Shown here: piece by piece, positions 15,031 to 23,506 of the stretch
Layout of the letters: each line of letters opens with the position of its first letter
How positions within the stretch are numbered: the first letter of the stretch is position 1
Origin: Prevotella sp. UBA2850
GTDB lineage: Bacteria > Bacteroidota > Bacteroidia > Bacteroidales > Bacteroidaceae
DNA: 35,839 bases
Reading direction: 5' to 3'
Assembly: GCA_002350805.1 (NCBI GenBank)
Contig: DEFO01000003.1
Location: 1-35,839 of the forward strand
Program-made: the position numbers and the translations under genes
The notes under the pieces: model-generated
Seen by the model: only the letters and a program-made list of their open reading frames with translations
Told to the model about the DNA's origin: nothing
Databases searched by the model: none

Positions 15031-15522
15031 ATGAAAAAACTGATGATGACGATGGTAGCGGCCGTGCTGCTGACTGCCTGCGCTACCACGCAAAACGACG
15101 GACTGACCAAGGAGCAGCGACGCGCCAAGGTGGCCCGGATGGTGAGACAACAACTGGCCGAGCGCCACTACACCATCGAAGTGGACCACTGCTACCCGCG
15201 GAGGGGCGGCTCACGGCGGATAGACTACGGTTACGAACTGACGGTGAGCGGCGACACGCTCAAGTCGTACTTGCCCTATTTCGGACGGGCCTACCACATC
15301 CCCTACGGCGGCGGTAAGGGACTCCACTTCAACTCGATCATCACCGACTACCAGCAGGGACTCGTGAAGCAGGGACTCACCCGCATCGTGATTCTCACCC
15401 AGAACGAGGAGGACACCTACCAGTATGTGGTGGAGGTGTTCGAAAACGCCAATGCCTCCATTCAGGTCTTCTCGCGTGAAAGAGAGGACATTGGATTCTC
15501 GGGAACGATGAAAACCGATTGA
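15031..15522 (+). CDS. DUF4251-family lipoprotein
   Basis: A 163-residue secreted protein with a lipoprotein signal peptide ending in the lipobox LLTAC (Cys17). The mature part matches the DUF4251 pattern: a basic helix after the cysteine (KEQRRAKVARMVRQQL), the YTIEVDHCYPRRGG strand, SGDTLKSYLPYFGRAY and IPYGGGKGLHF. This family is essentially restricted to Bacteroidota and has no assigned function. It is predicted to be anchored to a membrane in the periplasm or at the outer membrane. It follows the DUF445 gene by 10 bp, which suggests a shared envelope role. Confidence 0.88.
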   Translation: MKKLMMTMVAAVLLTACATTQNDGLTKEQRRAKVARMVRQQLAERHYTIEVDHCYPRRGGSRRIDYGYELTVSGDTLKSYLPYFGRAYHIPYGGGKGLHFNSIITDYQQGLVKQGLTRIVILTQNEEDTYQYVVEVFENANASIQVFSREREDIGFSGTMKTD

Positions 15523-15633
15523 CCAACAGAAATGCTTACAGCACAAAGAAACCGCATTGTAATAGATATTCATACGGGAATTATTCAGGAAATGCCCGTT
15601 TAGTTATAGATTTAACGATTTTTAATATGATTA

Positions 15634-15666
15634 TTGAATAATCTGACGCAATATTTATTATATTTG
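15634..15666 (+). promoter_or_regulatory. Promoter of the small gene
   Basis: TATATTTG at 15659-15666 fits TAnnTTTG exactly. A TTG at 15634-15636 lies 22 bp upstream, slightly longer than the usual spacing. The small reading frame begins 36 bp (15702) or 51 bp (15717) downstream. Confidence 0.6.
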
Positions 15667-15701
15667 CAGCAAATCAACATGTGAACTTGTTAATTTTAAT
15701 C

Positions 15702-15833
15702 ATGGGAAGGAGCGTTATGAAAAAGGTGAAAACAACGTACAACCACAAGGAGGAGTACGAACTAGACAACATTTACAACGAAAATGATGATCGCTATGGT
15801 ATGGCAAGCAACTCATCGATTTGGTACAATTAA
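15702..15833 (+). CDS. Small protein of 38-43 residues, unknown family
   Basis: A short reading frame of 43 codons from 15702, or 38 from the internal ATG at 15717. The longer form begins MGRSVMKKVKTTYNHKEEYE and ends NSSIWYN. The internal ATG is preceded at 4 nt by AAGGAG, a strong Shine-Dalgarno sequence, uncommon in this phylum, so 15717 may be the real start. The product is polar and mixed-charge: a basic N-terminus (KKVK), an acidic Asn/Asp/Tyr-rich middle (EEYELDNIYNENDD) and a Tyr/Trp-containing end. It has no signal peptide or membrane segment. It is flanked by its own -7 box and by an intrinsic terminator 14 bp after the stop codon. I do not recognise the family. The alternative is a small RNA whose transcript happens to contain this frame. 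Confidence 0.6.
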   Translation: MGRSVMKKVKTTYNHKEEYELDNIYNENDDRYGMASNSSIWYN

Positions 15834-15847
15834 TTTTACTCAATGAT

Positions 15848-15885
15848 AAAGGCGGGCATCTCTGAAACAAGAGGTGCCCGCCTTT
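15848..15885. terminator. Bidirectional intrinsic terminator
   Basis: AAAGGCGGGCATCTC (15848-15862) pairs along 15 bp, with one G-U pair, with GAGGTGCCCGCCTTT (15871-15885) across an 8-nt loop. It stands between the converging small gene and the sugar-transporter gene, and can serve both. Confidence 0.85.
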
Positions 15886-15956
15886 ATTGCACCCCCCGCC
15901 GGCGGCTGGGCCAACGGGGCAGGCGGCAGTTGTGGGATGCCGGCCCTGGAAGGCGC

Positions 15957-17426
15957 CTAGGCCTTCTTCCAGAGCTTGGTCATATCCTCGAGCGTCTTGC
16001 CCTTGGTCTCGGGAACCAGCTTCCAGACGAAGATGGCGGCAACGACGCAGATGATGCCATAGAGGCCGTAGGTGAACCAGTGGCCGAAGTCGTCGCCCTC
16101 GCTGAGGTGCATGTTGAACATAGGCACGAAGGTGGAGCTGACGATGAAGTTGAATATCCACTGGAAAGCCACGGCGATGGCCACGGCGGCGCCACGGATG
16201 GTGTTGGGGAATATCTCGGCGATGAGCACCCAGCAGATGGGGCCCCACGAGAACATGAACGAGGCCGAATAGACCATGATGGATACGGCGGTCACCATCT
16301 CCAGTCCGGGATGGCCGAAGGTGAGGGCCACGCCGAAGGCACCAATGGCCATGCCCAGCGAACCGCAGATGAGCAGCGGCTTGCGGCCTAGCTTCTCGAC
16401 GGTGAAGACGGCCACCAGCGTGAACAGGATGTTGATGACACCCATGAAGACGGTGACGACCATCGGGTTCTCCATGCCCATGTCGCCGAAGATGCGCGGA
16501 GCATAGTAGAGAACGGCGTTGATGCCGACGGCCTGCTGGAAGACGCTCAGCATGATGCCGACGAAGATGCACATGGCACCGTAGGTCATCAGCCGCTCGG
16601 TCTTCTCGGTCATGGTGTCGCGGATGTCCTGCAGAATCTGCTGGGCTTTCTCCATGCCGTTGATTCTCGAGAGTACGGTCAGCGCCTTCTTGTCGTCGCC
16701 GATGCTGACGAGGTAGCGCGGCGTCTCGGGCACGAAGCAGATGAGCAGGGCAAAGAGCCCGGCGGGAACGGCCTCGCTACCGAACATGTAGCGCCAGCCC
16801 GTGGTGACGGTCCATTGGGCGGCGGGGTTGATGGCGGCAAGGCCCTTGCCCATCTCCTCGACCACCGGCTGGATATGGTCGCCTAGGATGAAGAAGTTGA
16901 CGAAATAGACCACCAGCTGGCCGAAGATAATGGCAAACTGGTTCCACGACACCAGCATGCCGCGGATGTTCGACGGGGCCACCTCGCCGATGTACATCGG
17001 GCAGATGGCCGAGGCCAGACCGACGCCTATACCACCGATGACACGGTAGATGTTGAACATGATGAGCAACGAGAATGTGGGCTCTCCCTTGGCGAAGAAT
17101 AGAAACTCGGGGTACATCGAGCCGAGCGCCGAGACGAAGAACAGCAGGCCGGCAATGATGAGCGACTTCTTACGGCCCAGGTTGGTGGCCAGCAGACCCG
17201 AGAAGGCTGAGCCGATGATGCAGCCGATGAGAGCCGACGCCGAGGTGAAACCATGCCATCCGTCGGTGTAGGTGAAGTCCTTGGCCTCCATGAAGAAGGC
17301 TTGTAGACCCTTCTCCGCACCCGAGATGACGGCGGTATCGTAACCGAAAAGCAGTCCACCGAGTACTGCCACGAGAACGATGGAGATGAGGTAGCTCTTG
17401 CTACCGTTGTTTTGATTTTGAGTCAT
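15957..17426 (-). CDS. xylE: XylE-type sugar/proton symporter (MFS sugar porter)
   Basis: A 489-residue major facilitator protein with 12 predicted helices, near the 491 residues of E. coli XylE. Family marks: GGLLFGYDTAVISGA in helix 1, loop 2-3 motif NLGRKKS, RVIGGIGVGLASA, PMYIGEVAPSNIRG, the mid-protein PETPRYLV, QQAVGINAVLYYAPRIF in helix 7, EKLGRKPLL, and the closing PETKGKTLEDM. The helix-7 QQxxGxN segment is the sugar-binding signature. It most likely imports D-xylose with protons, although glucose or other sugars are possible. No xylose isomerase or kinase gene is nearby. A promoter box lies 136 bp upstream, giving a leader of about 130 nt. Confidence 0.9.
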   Translation of the reverse strand: MTQNQNNGSKSYLISIVLVAVLGGLLFGYDTAVISGAEKGLQAFFMEAKDFTYTDGWHGFTSASALIGCIIGSAFSGLLATNLGRKKSLIIAGLLFFVSALGSMYPEFLFFAKGEPTFSLLIMFNIYRVIGGIGVGLASAICPMYIGEVAPSNIRGMLVSWNQFAIIFGQLVVYFVNFFILGDHIQPVVEEMGKGLAAINPAAQWTVTTGWRYMFGSEAVPAGLFALLICFVPETPRYLVSIGDDKKALTVLSRINGMEKAQQILQDIRDTMTEKTERLMTYGAMCIFVGIMLSVFQQAVGINAVLYYAPRIFGDMGMENPMVVTVFMGVINILFTLVAVFTVEKLGRKPLLICGSLGMAIGAFGVALTFGHPGLEMVTAVSIMVYSASFMFSWGPICWVLIAEIFPNTIRGAAVAIAVAFQWIFNFIVSSTFVPMFNMHLSEGDDFGHWFTYGLYGIICVVAAIFVWKLVPETKGKTLEDMTKLWKKA

Positions 17427-17561
17427 TGTTGTTATTGTTGTTTAGTATGTACTTTCTTTCGCTATTTTGATGGGGATGGCGGCCTTGTCTGCCTGAAGGG
17501 AAGAGAGTCTGTAGCGAGCTTCCTCTTGGCGCATGGCCGTGGCCTCCGTCTTTTTCGTCTG

Positions 17562-17569
17562 CAAAAATA
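17562..17569 (-). promoter_or_regulatory. Predicted -7 element for the sugar-transporter gene
   Basis: Minus-strand TATTTTTG matches TAnnTTTG. It is the only match found in the 200 bp upstream of the transporter start. Confidence 0.5.
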
Positions 17570-17669
17570 CAACTTTTTGTTGAAAACCATGTCATCTAGT
17601 GTAACTTACTTTTCATCTTATGTGATAAAATGCGAGAATAGGGGAGGGCAGGGCTGACGCCAGTTCTGG

Positions 17670-17925
17670 GTTCCAAGTTCAAGGTTCCAAGTTCAAGGTT
17701 CAAGATTCCAAGTTCAAGAGGCAGAGTATTGTCCAAACTCCCCCTAACAAGTTGAGAACTGAGAGTTGAGAGGTATGATTACCTTACGAACTGAGAACGG
17801 AGAGTTGAGAACGGAGAGGTATGATTACCTTTGGTATTGTCTACACTCCTACACTCCCACACTCCTAATAAAAACTCCCTCCTAATAAAACTCCCACACT
17901 CCTACACTCCTAATTAAAACAATTT
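17670..17925. repeat. Low-complexity intergenic repeat block
   Basis: No gene is supported between the divergent transporter and protease genes. The block begins with CAAGGTTCCAAGTT-type words (17670-17718), then has two copies of a roughly 45-bp unit of GAGAACTGAGAGTTGAG type, each closing with the palindromic AGGTATGATTACCT (17771-17784 and 17817-17830). It ends with CACTCCTACACTCC-type repeats (17840-17920). The same TATGATTACCT word reappears at 30891-30901. Confidence 0.8.
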
Positions 17926-17959
17926 CCTCGCAAAAGTCATTTCTTCTCATATTTTTTTG

Positions 17960-17967
17960 TATTTTTG
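17960..17967 (+). promoter_or_regulatory. Predicted -7 element for the tricorn-like protease gene
   Basis: TATTTTTG matches TAnnTTTG, 44 bp before the start codon. The -33 region has only a weak TTTC near 17939. Confidence 0.55.
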
Positions 17968-18011
17968 CAGCATAGAAAAACCATAATCATCAGAAACTAA
18001 CAACGGAAGAC

Positions 18012-21000
18012 ATGAAAAAGACAATCTTATCAGTTTTGCTACTGGCTGCATGGGCAGTGACAAGTGCTCAGAATGAACCGCTATGGATGCGCTTTTGCGC
18101 CATTTCGCCCGACGGGCAGACCATTGCCTTCTCCTATCAAGGCGATATCTACAGCGTTCCAGCGACTGGAGGTAGTGCCCGTCAGCTGACCTCGAACGCT
18201 GCCTACGACGCTTACCCCGTGTGGAGTCCCGACGGCAGGAAACTCGCTTTTGCCTCTGCCCGCGAAGGCAGTCTCGACGTTTATGTGATGGATGCAACGG
18301 GTGGAGCGCCCAAACGGCTGACGACGCATAGCGGTACGGAGTTGCCAATGGCTTTCCGCGATAACACTCACGTGCTCTTCTCGGCCGCGCTGATGCCCTC
18401 GGCAAAGTCGAATATCTTTGCCGGAGGCCGTACCTGCCAGGTGTATGAGGTGAGCACCGAGGGCGGCAGACCCCGCATGTTCTCAACGCTCATGATGGAG
18501 GATGTGAGCCTGAACAGCCACGGCGACGTGCTTTACCACGACTGGAAAGGCTATGAGGACCCGTTCCGCAAGCACCATCAGTCGCCCATCTGCCGTGACA
18601 TCTGGCTCTGCCAGAATGGGAAATACACCAAGCTGAGCAGCTTTAAGGGCGAGGACCGCACCCCGCGCTGGGCCGACGACCGGTCGTACTACTATCTGAG
18701 TGAGGAAGACGGCACCTTCAATGTCTACCGCCGCAACATCGACGGCACCGGCAAGCAGCAGCTCACACACCATCAGAAGAATCCCGTACGCTTCCTCACC
18801 GTGGCCAAGAACGGCACCATCTGCTACGGCTACGACGGCGAGATATACACGCTGAAGGCCGGCGGACAACCCCAGAAGGTGAAGATCAGCATCTGCGCCG
18901 ACCGCAACGACCGCGACCTGGTGCGCCAGGTGCGCAGCAACGGCGCCACCGAAATCAGTCTGTCGCCCAGTGGCAAGGAAGTGGCTTTCGTGATGCATGG
19001 CGATGTTTATGTGACATCGGTCGACTATAAGACCACCAAGCAGGTGACCGACACTCCCGAGCAGGAGCGTAGCATCGACTTTGCCCCCGACGGCCGTAGC
19101 ATCGTCTATTGTGCCGAGCGGGGCGGACACTGGCAGATCTACCGCACCAAGCTGAGAAAGACCGACGAGAAGCTGTTCACCTACTGCACCGACATGGAGG
19201 AGGAACGCCTGACCAACACCGACGTCACCTCGCTACAGCCTAAGTTCAGTCCCGACGGCAAGGAGGTGGCCTTCTTCGAGAACCGAGGCACCCTGCGCGT
19301 CATCAACCTGGCATCGAAGCAGGTGCGCACGGTGATGGACGGCAAGTTTAATTTCTCGTATAGCGATGGCGACCTCTGGTTTGAGTGGAGTCCCGACAGC
19401 AAATGGCTGCTGAGCAGTTATATTGGCACCGGCGGATGGAACAACCAGGATGTGGCGCTGGTCAATGCCTCGGGCAACGGCGAGATTCACAACCTGACCG
19501 AGAGCGGCTACAACGACGGAGGTGCCAAGTGGGTGCTGGGCGGCAAGGCTATGCTCTTCGAGAGCGACCGCGCCGGATATCGCAGCCATGGCAGCTGGGG
19601 AGCCGAGACCGACTATTACGTGATGTTCTTCGATGTGGATGCCTACGACCGTTTCCGCATGACCAAAGAAGAGAAGGTGATGCGCGAGGAGGCCGAGAAG
19701 GAAGCCCGCAGCAAGAAGCCCGACATGGGCGACAAGAAACCGGCAGCCAACAGCAAGAAGGCTAACAATAAGAAGAAACAACCCGCTAACACCCAGCAGG
19801 CATCGGCCAAGACGCTGGCATTCGACCTTGACAACTGCCGCGACCGCATCATCCGCCTCACGGTCAACTCAGCCCGTATGGGCGACGCTGTGCTCAAGGG
19901 CGACACCCTGTACTACCAGGCAGCCTTCGAGGGAGGTATGGACCTCTGGAAACACGACCTGCGTGAGCAGAAAACCACGCTCGTGATGAAGAATGTGGGA
20001 CGTGGATACATGTATGCCGACAAGGGTTTCAAGAACCTCTTTCTCTGTTCGCAGGGCGGCATCAAGAAGGTCGATCTCATGAAAGGCACTCCCACACCCG
20101 TGGCTTTCGAGGCCGAGTTCAACTACCGACCTTACGAGGAGCGTGCCTACATCTTCGACCATATCTGGCAGCAGGTGAAGGATAAGTTCTATGTGGAGGA
20201 TATCCACGGTGTCGACTGGGAAGGCTATCGTGAGACCTACCGCCGTTTCCTGCCTTATATTAATAATGAATACGACTTCCGCGACATGCTGAGCGAGATG
20301 CTGGGCGAGTTGAACGGCTCGCATACCGGTGCACGTTACACGGCCCCCGGTGCCTCGTTGAAGACGGCCGAGTTGGGTGTATTCCTGGATAACAACTACG
20401 AGGGCGACGGACTGCGCATAGAGGAGGTGGTGCGCCGCTCACCCCTGGCACAGAAAAACTCGGGTGTGACCGCAGGGTGCATTATTGAGCAGATTGACGG
20501 ACATGCCATCAAGGCCGGCGAGGACTACTTCCCGCTGCTCGACGGAAAGGCGGGCAAGCAGGTGCGCCTCACCATCTTCAACCCCACTACGGGCAAGCGC
20601 AACGATGTCAGCATCAAGGCCATCACGATGAGCCAGCAGCTGGAGTTGCTCTATAAGCGTTGGGTGGACCGCAACCGCGAGATGGTGGACCGTCTGTCGG
20701 GTGGAAAACTGGCCTACGTACATGTGAAAGCCATGGACAGCCCTAGTTTTCGCACTGTCTACAACGACCTGCTGAGCGACAAGAACCGTAACCGCGATGC
20801 TGCGGTGGTTGACGAGCGCCATAATGGCGGTGGCTGGCTTCACGACGATTTATGCACGCTGCTCAGTGGCAAACAGTATCAGAAATTCATCCCGCATGGA
20901 AAGTATGTGGGCCGCGACCCCTATAACAAATGGGTGAAACCCTCGTGCGTGCTGATGTGTGAGGATGACTATAGCAATGGTCACGGCTTCCCGTGGGTGT

Positions 21001-21254
21001 ACAGAGAGCTGGGTATAGGTAAGCTCATCGGTGCGCCTGTGGCCGGCACAATGACCGCCGTGTGGTGGGAGACCGTCATCAACGGCATGGTATTCGGAAT
21101 CCCGCAGGTGGGATGTCAGGACATGCGCGGTAATTACTGCGAGAATCAGACCCTCTATCCCGACATTGAGGTGTACAACAGTCCTGAGGATGTGATCAAC
21201 GGCCGTGACCCGCAACTCGAGCGTGCCGTGAAGGAGATGTTGAATCAGAAATAA
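18012..21254 (+). CDS. Tricorn-like S41 peptidase with WD40/beta-propeller domains
   Basis: A 1080-residue exported protein with a signal peptide (KKTILSVLLLAAWAVTSAQ). Residues about 25-550 are TolB/tricorn-type propeller repeats with recurring SPDGRKLAFAS-like blades. A basic Lys/Asn/Ala-rich linker (about 565-605) is followed by a second propeller portion. The C-terminal S41 catalytic part holds GSHTGA at about 769-774 (Ser770-His771, like the tricorn Ser-His pair), a PDZ-like region at about 785-860, and EDDYSNGHG with Ser988 as the likely nucleophile. Tricorn-type proteases cleave peptides; the signal peptide places this one in the periplasm. The catalytic residues appear intact. It is monocistronic, ending just before a large inverted-repeat structure. 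Confidence 0.9.
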   Translation: MKKTILSVLLLAAWAVTSAQNEPLWMRFCAISPDGQTIAFSYQGDIYSVPATGGSARQLTSNAAYDAYPVWSPDGRKLAFASAREGSLDVYVMDATGGAPKRLTTHSGTELPMAFRDNTHVLFSAALMPSAKSNIFAGGRTCQVYEVSTEGGRPRMFSTLMMEDVSLNSHGDVLYHDWKGYEDPFRKHHQSPICRDIWLCQNGKYTKLSSFKGEDRTPRWADDRSYYYLSEEDGTFNVYRRNIDGTGKQQLTHHQKNPVRFLTVAKNGTICYGYDGEIYTLKAGGQPQKVKISICADRNDRDLVRQVRSNGATEISLSPSGKEVAFVMHGDVYVTSVDYKTTKQVTDTPEQERSIDFAPDGRSIVYCAERGGHWQIYRTKLRKTDEKLFTYCTDMEEERLTNTDVTSLQPKFSPDGKEVAFFENRGTLRVINLASKQVRTVMDGKFNFSYSDGDLWFEWSPDSKWLLSSYIGTGGWNNQDVALVNASGNGEIHNLTESGYNDGGAKWVLGGKAMLFESDRAGYRSHGSWGAETDYYVMFFDVDAYDRFRMTKEEKVMREEAEKEARSKKPDMGDKKPAANSKKANNKKKQPANTQQASAKTLAFDLDNCRDRIIRLTVNSARMGDAVLKGDTLYYQAAFEGGMDLWKHDLREQKTTLVMKNVGRGYMYADKGFKNLFLCSQGGIKKVDLMKGTPTPVAFEAEFNYRPYEERAYIFDHIWQQVKDKFYVEDIHGVDWEGYRETYRRFLPYINNEYDFRDMLSEMLGELNGSHTGARYTAPGASLKTAELGVFLDNNYEGDGLRIEEVVRRSPLAQKNSGVTAGCIIEQIDGHAIKAGEDYFPLLDGKAGKQVRLTIFNPTTGKRNDVSIKAITMSQQLELLYKRWVDRNREMVDRLSGGKLAYVHVKAMDSPSFRTVYNDLLSDKNRNRDAAVVDERHNGGGWLHDDLCTLLSGKQYQKFIPHGKYVGRDPYNKWVKPSCVLMCEDDYSNGHGFPWVYRELGIGKLIGAPVAGTMTAVWWETVINGMVFGIPQVGCQDMRGNYCENQTLYPDIEVYNSPEDVINGRDPQLERAVKEMLNQK

Positions 21255-21262
21255 ACGTGCAG

Positions 21263-21421
21263 CTAGGCGTAAGAGCGCTTAGCGTTGGATGAGCTGACGA
21301 TGGTGGATGGCTGATGGTGTCTTTTTGCCGGGTAAAGGTAAAGGCACCGGGGTCGCCCACCATCGTCAGTCGTGTAAGAAAGCCTGGCGTCTCGTCAGGG
21401 ATGGCAGGCACTTACGGCTAG
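21263..21421. other. 159-bp nested inverted-repeat structure
   Basis: Three nested stems occupy the gap between convergent genes. The outer stem is CTAGGCGTAAG (21263-21273) with CTTACGGCTAG (21411-21421), 10 of 11 paired. The middle stem is CTGACGATGGTGG (21294-21306) with CCACCATCGTCAG (21357-21369), 13 perfect pairs. The inner stem is GGTGTCTTT (21316-21324) with AAAGGCACC (21340-21348), nine pairs including one G-U. A further small stem, GCCTG/CAGGC, lies at 21382-21409. There are no T-runs typical of a terminator. It could be a structured RNA, a cruciform element or a remnant of a miniature mobile element. Confidence 0.75.
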
Positions 21422-21455
21422 GAGGAGAAAAACGGATACAAAAAAGTTCTTTCAG

Positions 21456-22601
21456 TCACCCGCGGTTATGTGACAAAAAGCCGACCATCAGGCGTGCTGC
21501 GTTGGATGGCGCTACGGCAGTGCCCAGCAGTTTGTGCACTTTGCGGTAGCCGCTGAGCATCGTCTCGCGGTCAGGTTGTCCGGGCATGATGCGTGTCAGC
21601 TCGTGACGGATGTTTCGCACGGAGAACCGGTCGGCCAAGAGCTCTTGTACAATCTCTTCATCGGCAATGAGATTGACTAAAGAAATATATTTACATTTAA
21701 TGATGTGATTGTAGGCAAAGCGGATGAGGTGGGGGACAGGCGTCTTATAGCATACCACCTGAGGAACATCGAACAGGGCCGTCTCGAGGGTAGCCGTGCC
21801 GCTGGTCACCAAGGCTGCCGTGGCATGGGAGAGTAGCGCATAGGTCTCGTTGTTGACGATGCGCACATGACTGCCCCGCAGAAACTCGTCGTAGTATGAA
21901 GGCTCAATACCTGGAGCGCCTGCCAATACCATCTGATAGTCGCCTAAATGCTCAGTTGCTTCCATCATGGCAGGCAGATTGTCTTTGATTTCCTGTCGCC
22001 TGCTGCCAGCTAACAGAGCAATAATAGGCTTGTCGCTCAGCTGGTTACGCTTGCAGAACTCCTTGCTCGTCTCCTGATAGCCGGCTTGAAACTGGCGCAC
22101 CTCGTCGGCCGTAGGATTACCCACATAATGGATGGGGAAGTGGTGTTTCTGCTCAAAGAACGGAACCTCGAAGGGCAGAATGGAAAAAAGCTGATCGACA
22201 TCACGTTTGATGTTCTTTATGCGGTATTCTTTCCATGCCCAAATCTTGGGCGAGATGTAATAGTAGACAGGAATACGTGTCTCGCGACGCACAAATTTGG
22301 CAATGGAAAGGTTGAAGCCTGGATAGTCGACGAGAATGACGACATGGGGATTCCACGATATGATATCTTTTTTACAAAAGTCCATATTTCTGAAGATGGT
22401 GCGCAGGTGCATCAGTACAGGAATGAACCCCATGTAGGCCAGCTCGCGGTAGTGCTTGACTAGCTGTCCGCCTTGGGCCGCCATCAAGTCGCCTCCGAAG
22501 AAACGGAACTCAGCCTCGGGATCCTCTTCTTTCAGAGCTTTCATCAGGTGCGACGCATGCAAATCGCCGCTCGCCTCGCCGACAATCAGATAATACTTCA
22601 T
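21456..22601 (-). CDS. lpxB: Lipid-A-disaccharide synthase
   Basis: A 381-residue LpxB, the GT19 glycosyltransferase that joins UDP-2,3-diacylglucosamine and lipid X into the lipid A disaccharide at the inner membrane. The start at 22601 gives the family N-terminus MKYYLIVGEASGDLHASHLM; longer in-frame extensions upstream overlap surE and do not look like LpxB. Further marks are PKIWAWKEYRIKNIK, FEVPFFEQKH, HYVGNPTADE, LLAGSRRQEI and the C-terminal TSGTATLETALFDVPQV motif. It lies 25 bp downstream of the surE stop and is probably cotranscribed with it. It ends 34 bp from the nested inverted repeat. Confidence 0.95.
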   Translation of the reverse strand: MKYYLIVGEASGDLHASHLMKALKEEDPEAEFRFFGGDLMAAQGGQLVKHYRELAYMGFIPVLMHLRTIFRNMDFCKKDIISWNPHVVILVDYPGFNLSIAKFVRRETRIPVYYYISPKIWAWKEYRIKNIKRDVDQLFSILPFEVPFFEQKHHFPIHYVGNPTADEVRQFQAGYQETSKEFCKRNQLSDKPIIALLAGSRRQEIKDNLPAMMEATEHLGDYQMVLAGAPGIEPSYYDEFLRGSHVRIVNNETYALLSHATAALVTSGTATLETALFDVPQVVCYKTPVPHLIRFAYNHIIKCKYISLVNLIADEEIVQELLADRFSVRNIRHELTRIMPGQPDRETMLSGYRKVHKLLGTAVAPSNAARLMVGFLSHNRG

Positions 22602-22626
22602 GATAGAGTCGTGATAAGATGAACAA

Positions 22627-23406
22627 TCAGGAGTTGGGAGCGAGCAGCTCGCGCACTTGGTCCATGGCGCTGTAGGCCGTGACATCGATTTGCGTGGGAG
22701 TGATGGTGATGTAACCATGCTCCAGTCCCCAGTTGTCGGTATCCTCGTTTTCGGGTTCATCGTTGGTGTACGAGCCTACCATCCAGAAGTAGTCGTAGCC
22801 GCGCGGATGCCTGCATTTCACACACTCGTTGCCCCATGTGCCGAAGGCCATGCGGCACACCTTGACACCTTTAAATTCGGGCACCACCGGGAAATTGATG
22901 TTCAGGCAGACTCCCTTGGGTAGTCCCTCGCGCAGAATCTTGGCAGTCATGTCGTGCACATAGGGGCGCAAGGGCTCAAAGTCGGCATCGTCGCTGTAGT
23001 CGCAAATAGAGTAAGCCACCGACGGAATGTACTTCATGCATCCTTCGAGCGTCACGCCCATGGTGCCGCTGTAGTGGGTGTTCACCGAGGCATTGTCGCC
23101 ATGGTTGATGCCGCCGATGATCATGTCGGGCTTACGCTCCTTGCAGAACTGGTCGAGCGCCAGTTTCACGCAGTCGACGGGTGTGCCGTTGCACGACCAC
23201 ATCTCCACTCCCTCGATGGTGTGGCGCCTTTTCAGGGTGAGATATTTGGTGGCCGAGAAAGCACATGAAAAACCCGAACGGGCCGCCTCGGGAGCACAAA
23301 CAATGATGTCGGCCAAGTCGCGAATCATGTCGACGAGGCACCTCAACCCCTTCGAATGATAGCCGTCATCATTCGAAATAAGTATTAATGGTTTTTTATT
23401 TTTCAT
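22627..23406 (-). CDS. surE: 5'/3'-nucleotidase SurE
   Basis: A 259-residue SurE protein. The start at 23406 gives MKNKKPLILISNDDGYHSKG, with the metal-binding Asp pair in NDDG. The other conserved blocks are present: AARSGFSCAFS, CNGTPVDCVKLAL, and GGINHGDNASVNTHYSGT with metal-binding Asn residues. The longer in-frame extension upstream of 23406 covers the divergent parA promoter and is not family-like. SurE removes phosphate from nucleoside monophosphates and some short polyphosphates, and acts in the cytosol. It is transcribed divergently from parA, with both promoter boxes within about 60 bp. Confidence 0.95.
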   Translation of the reverse strand: MKNKKPLILISNDDGYHSKGLRCLVDMIRDLADIIVCAPEAARSGFSCAFSATKYLTLKRRHTIEGVEMWSCNGTPVDCVKLALDQFCKERKPDMIIGGINHGDNASVNTHYSGTMGVTLEGCMKYIPSVAYSICDYSDDADFEPLRPYVHDMTAKILREGLPKGVCLNINFPVVPEFKGVKVCRMAFGTWGNECVKCRHPRGYDYFWMVGSYTNDEPENEDTDNWGLEHGYITITPTQIDVTAYSAMDQVRELLAPNS

Positions 23407-23428
23407 AAATTTCTTGGTTTCTTGGGTG

Positions 23429-23436
23429 CAAAAATA
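23429..23436 (-). promoter_or_regulatory. Predicted -7 element for surE-lpxB
   Basis: Minus-strand TATTTTTG matches TAnnTTTG, 23 bp before the surE ATG, implying a short leader. Confidence 0.6.
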
Positions 23437-23478
23437 CGAAAAATGGTTCAGAAATACGGCATTCTCATATAAAATTCG

Positions 23479-23486
23479 TAACTTTG
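23479..23486 (+). promoter_or_regulatory. Predicted -7 element for the parA operon
   Basis: TAACTTTG matches TAnnTTTG, 20 bp before the parA ATG, so the leader is only about 15 nt. It overlaps the -33 area of the divergent surE promoter, so the two polymerase sites may interfere. Confidence 0.65.
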
Positions 23487-23506
23487 CACGAAATTTTAGA
23501 AGCAAC

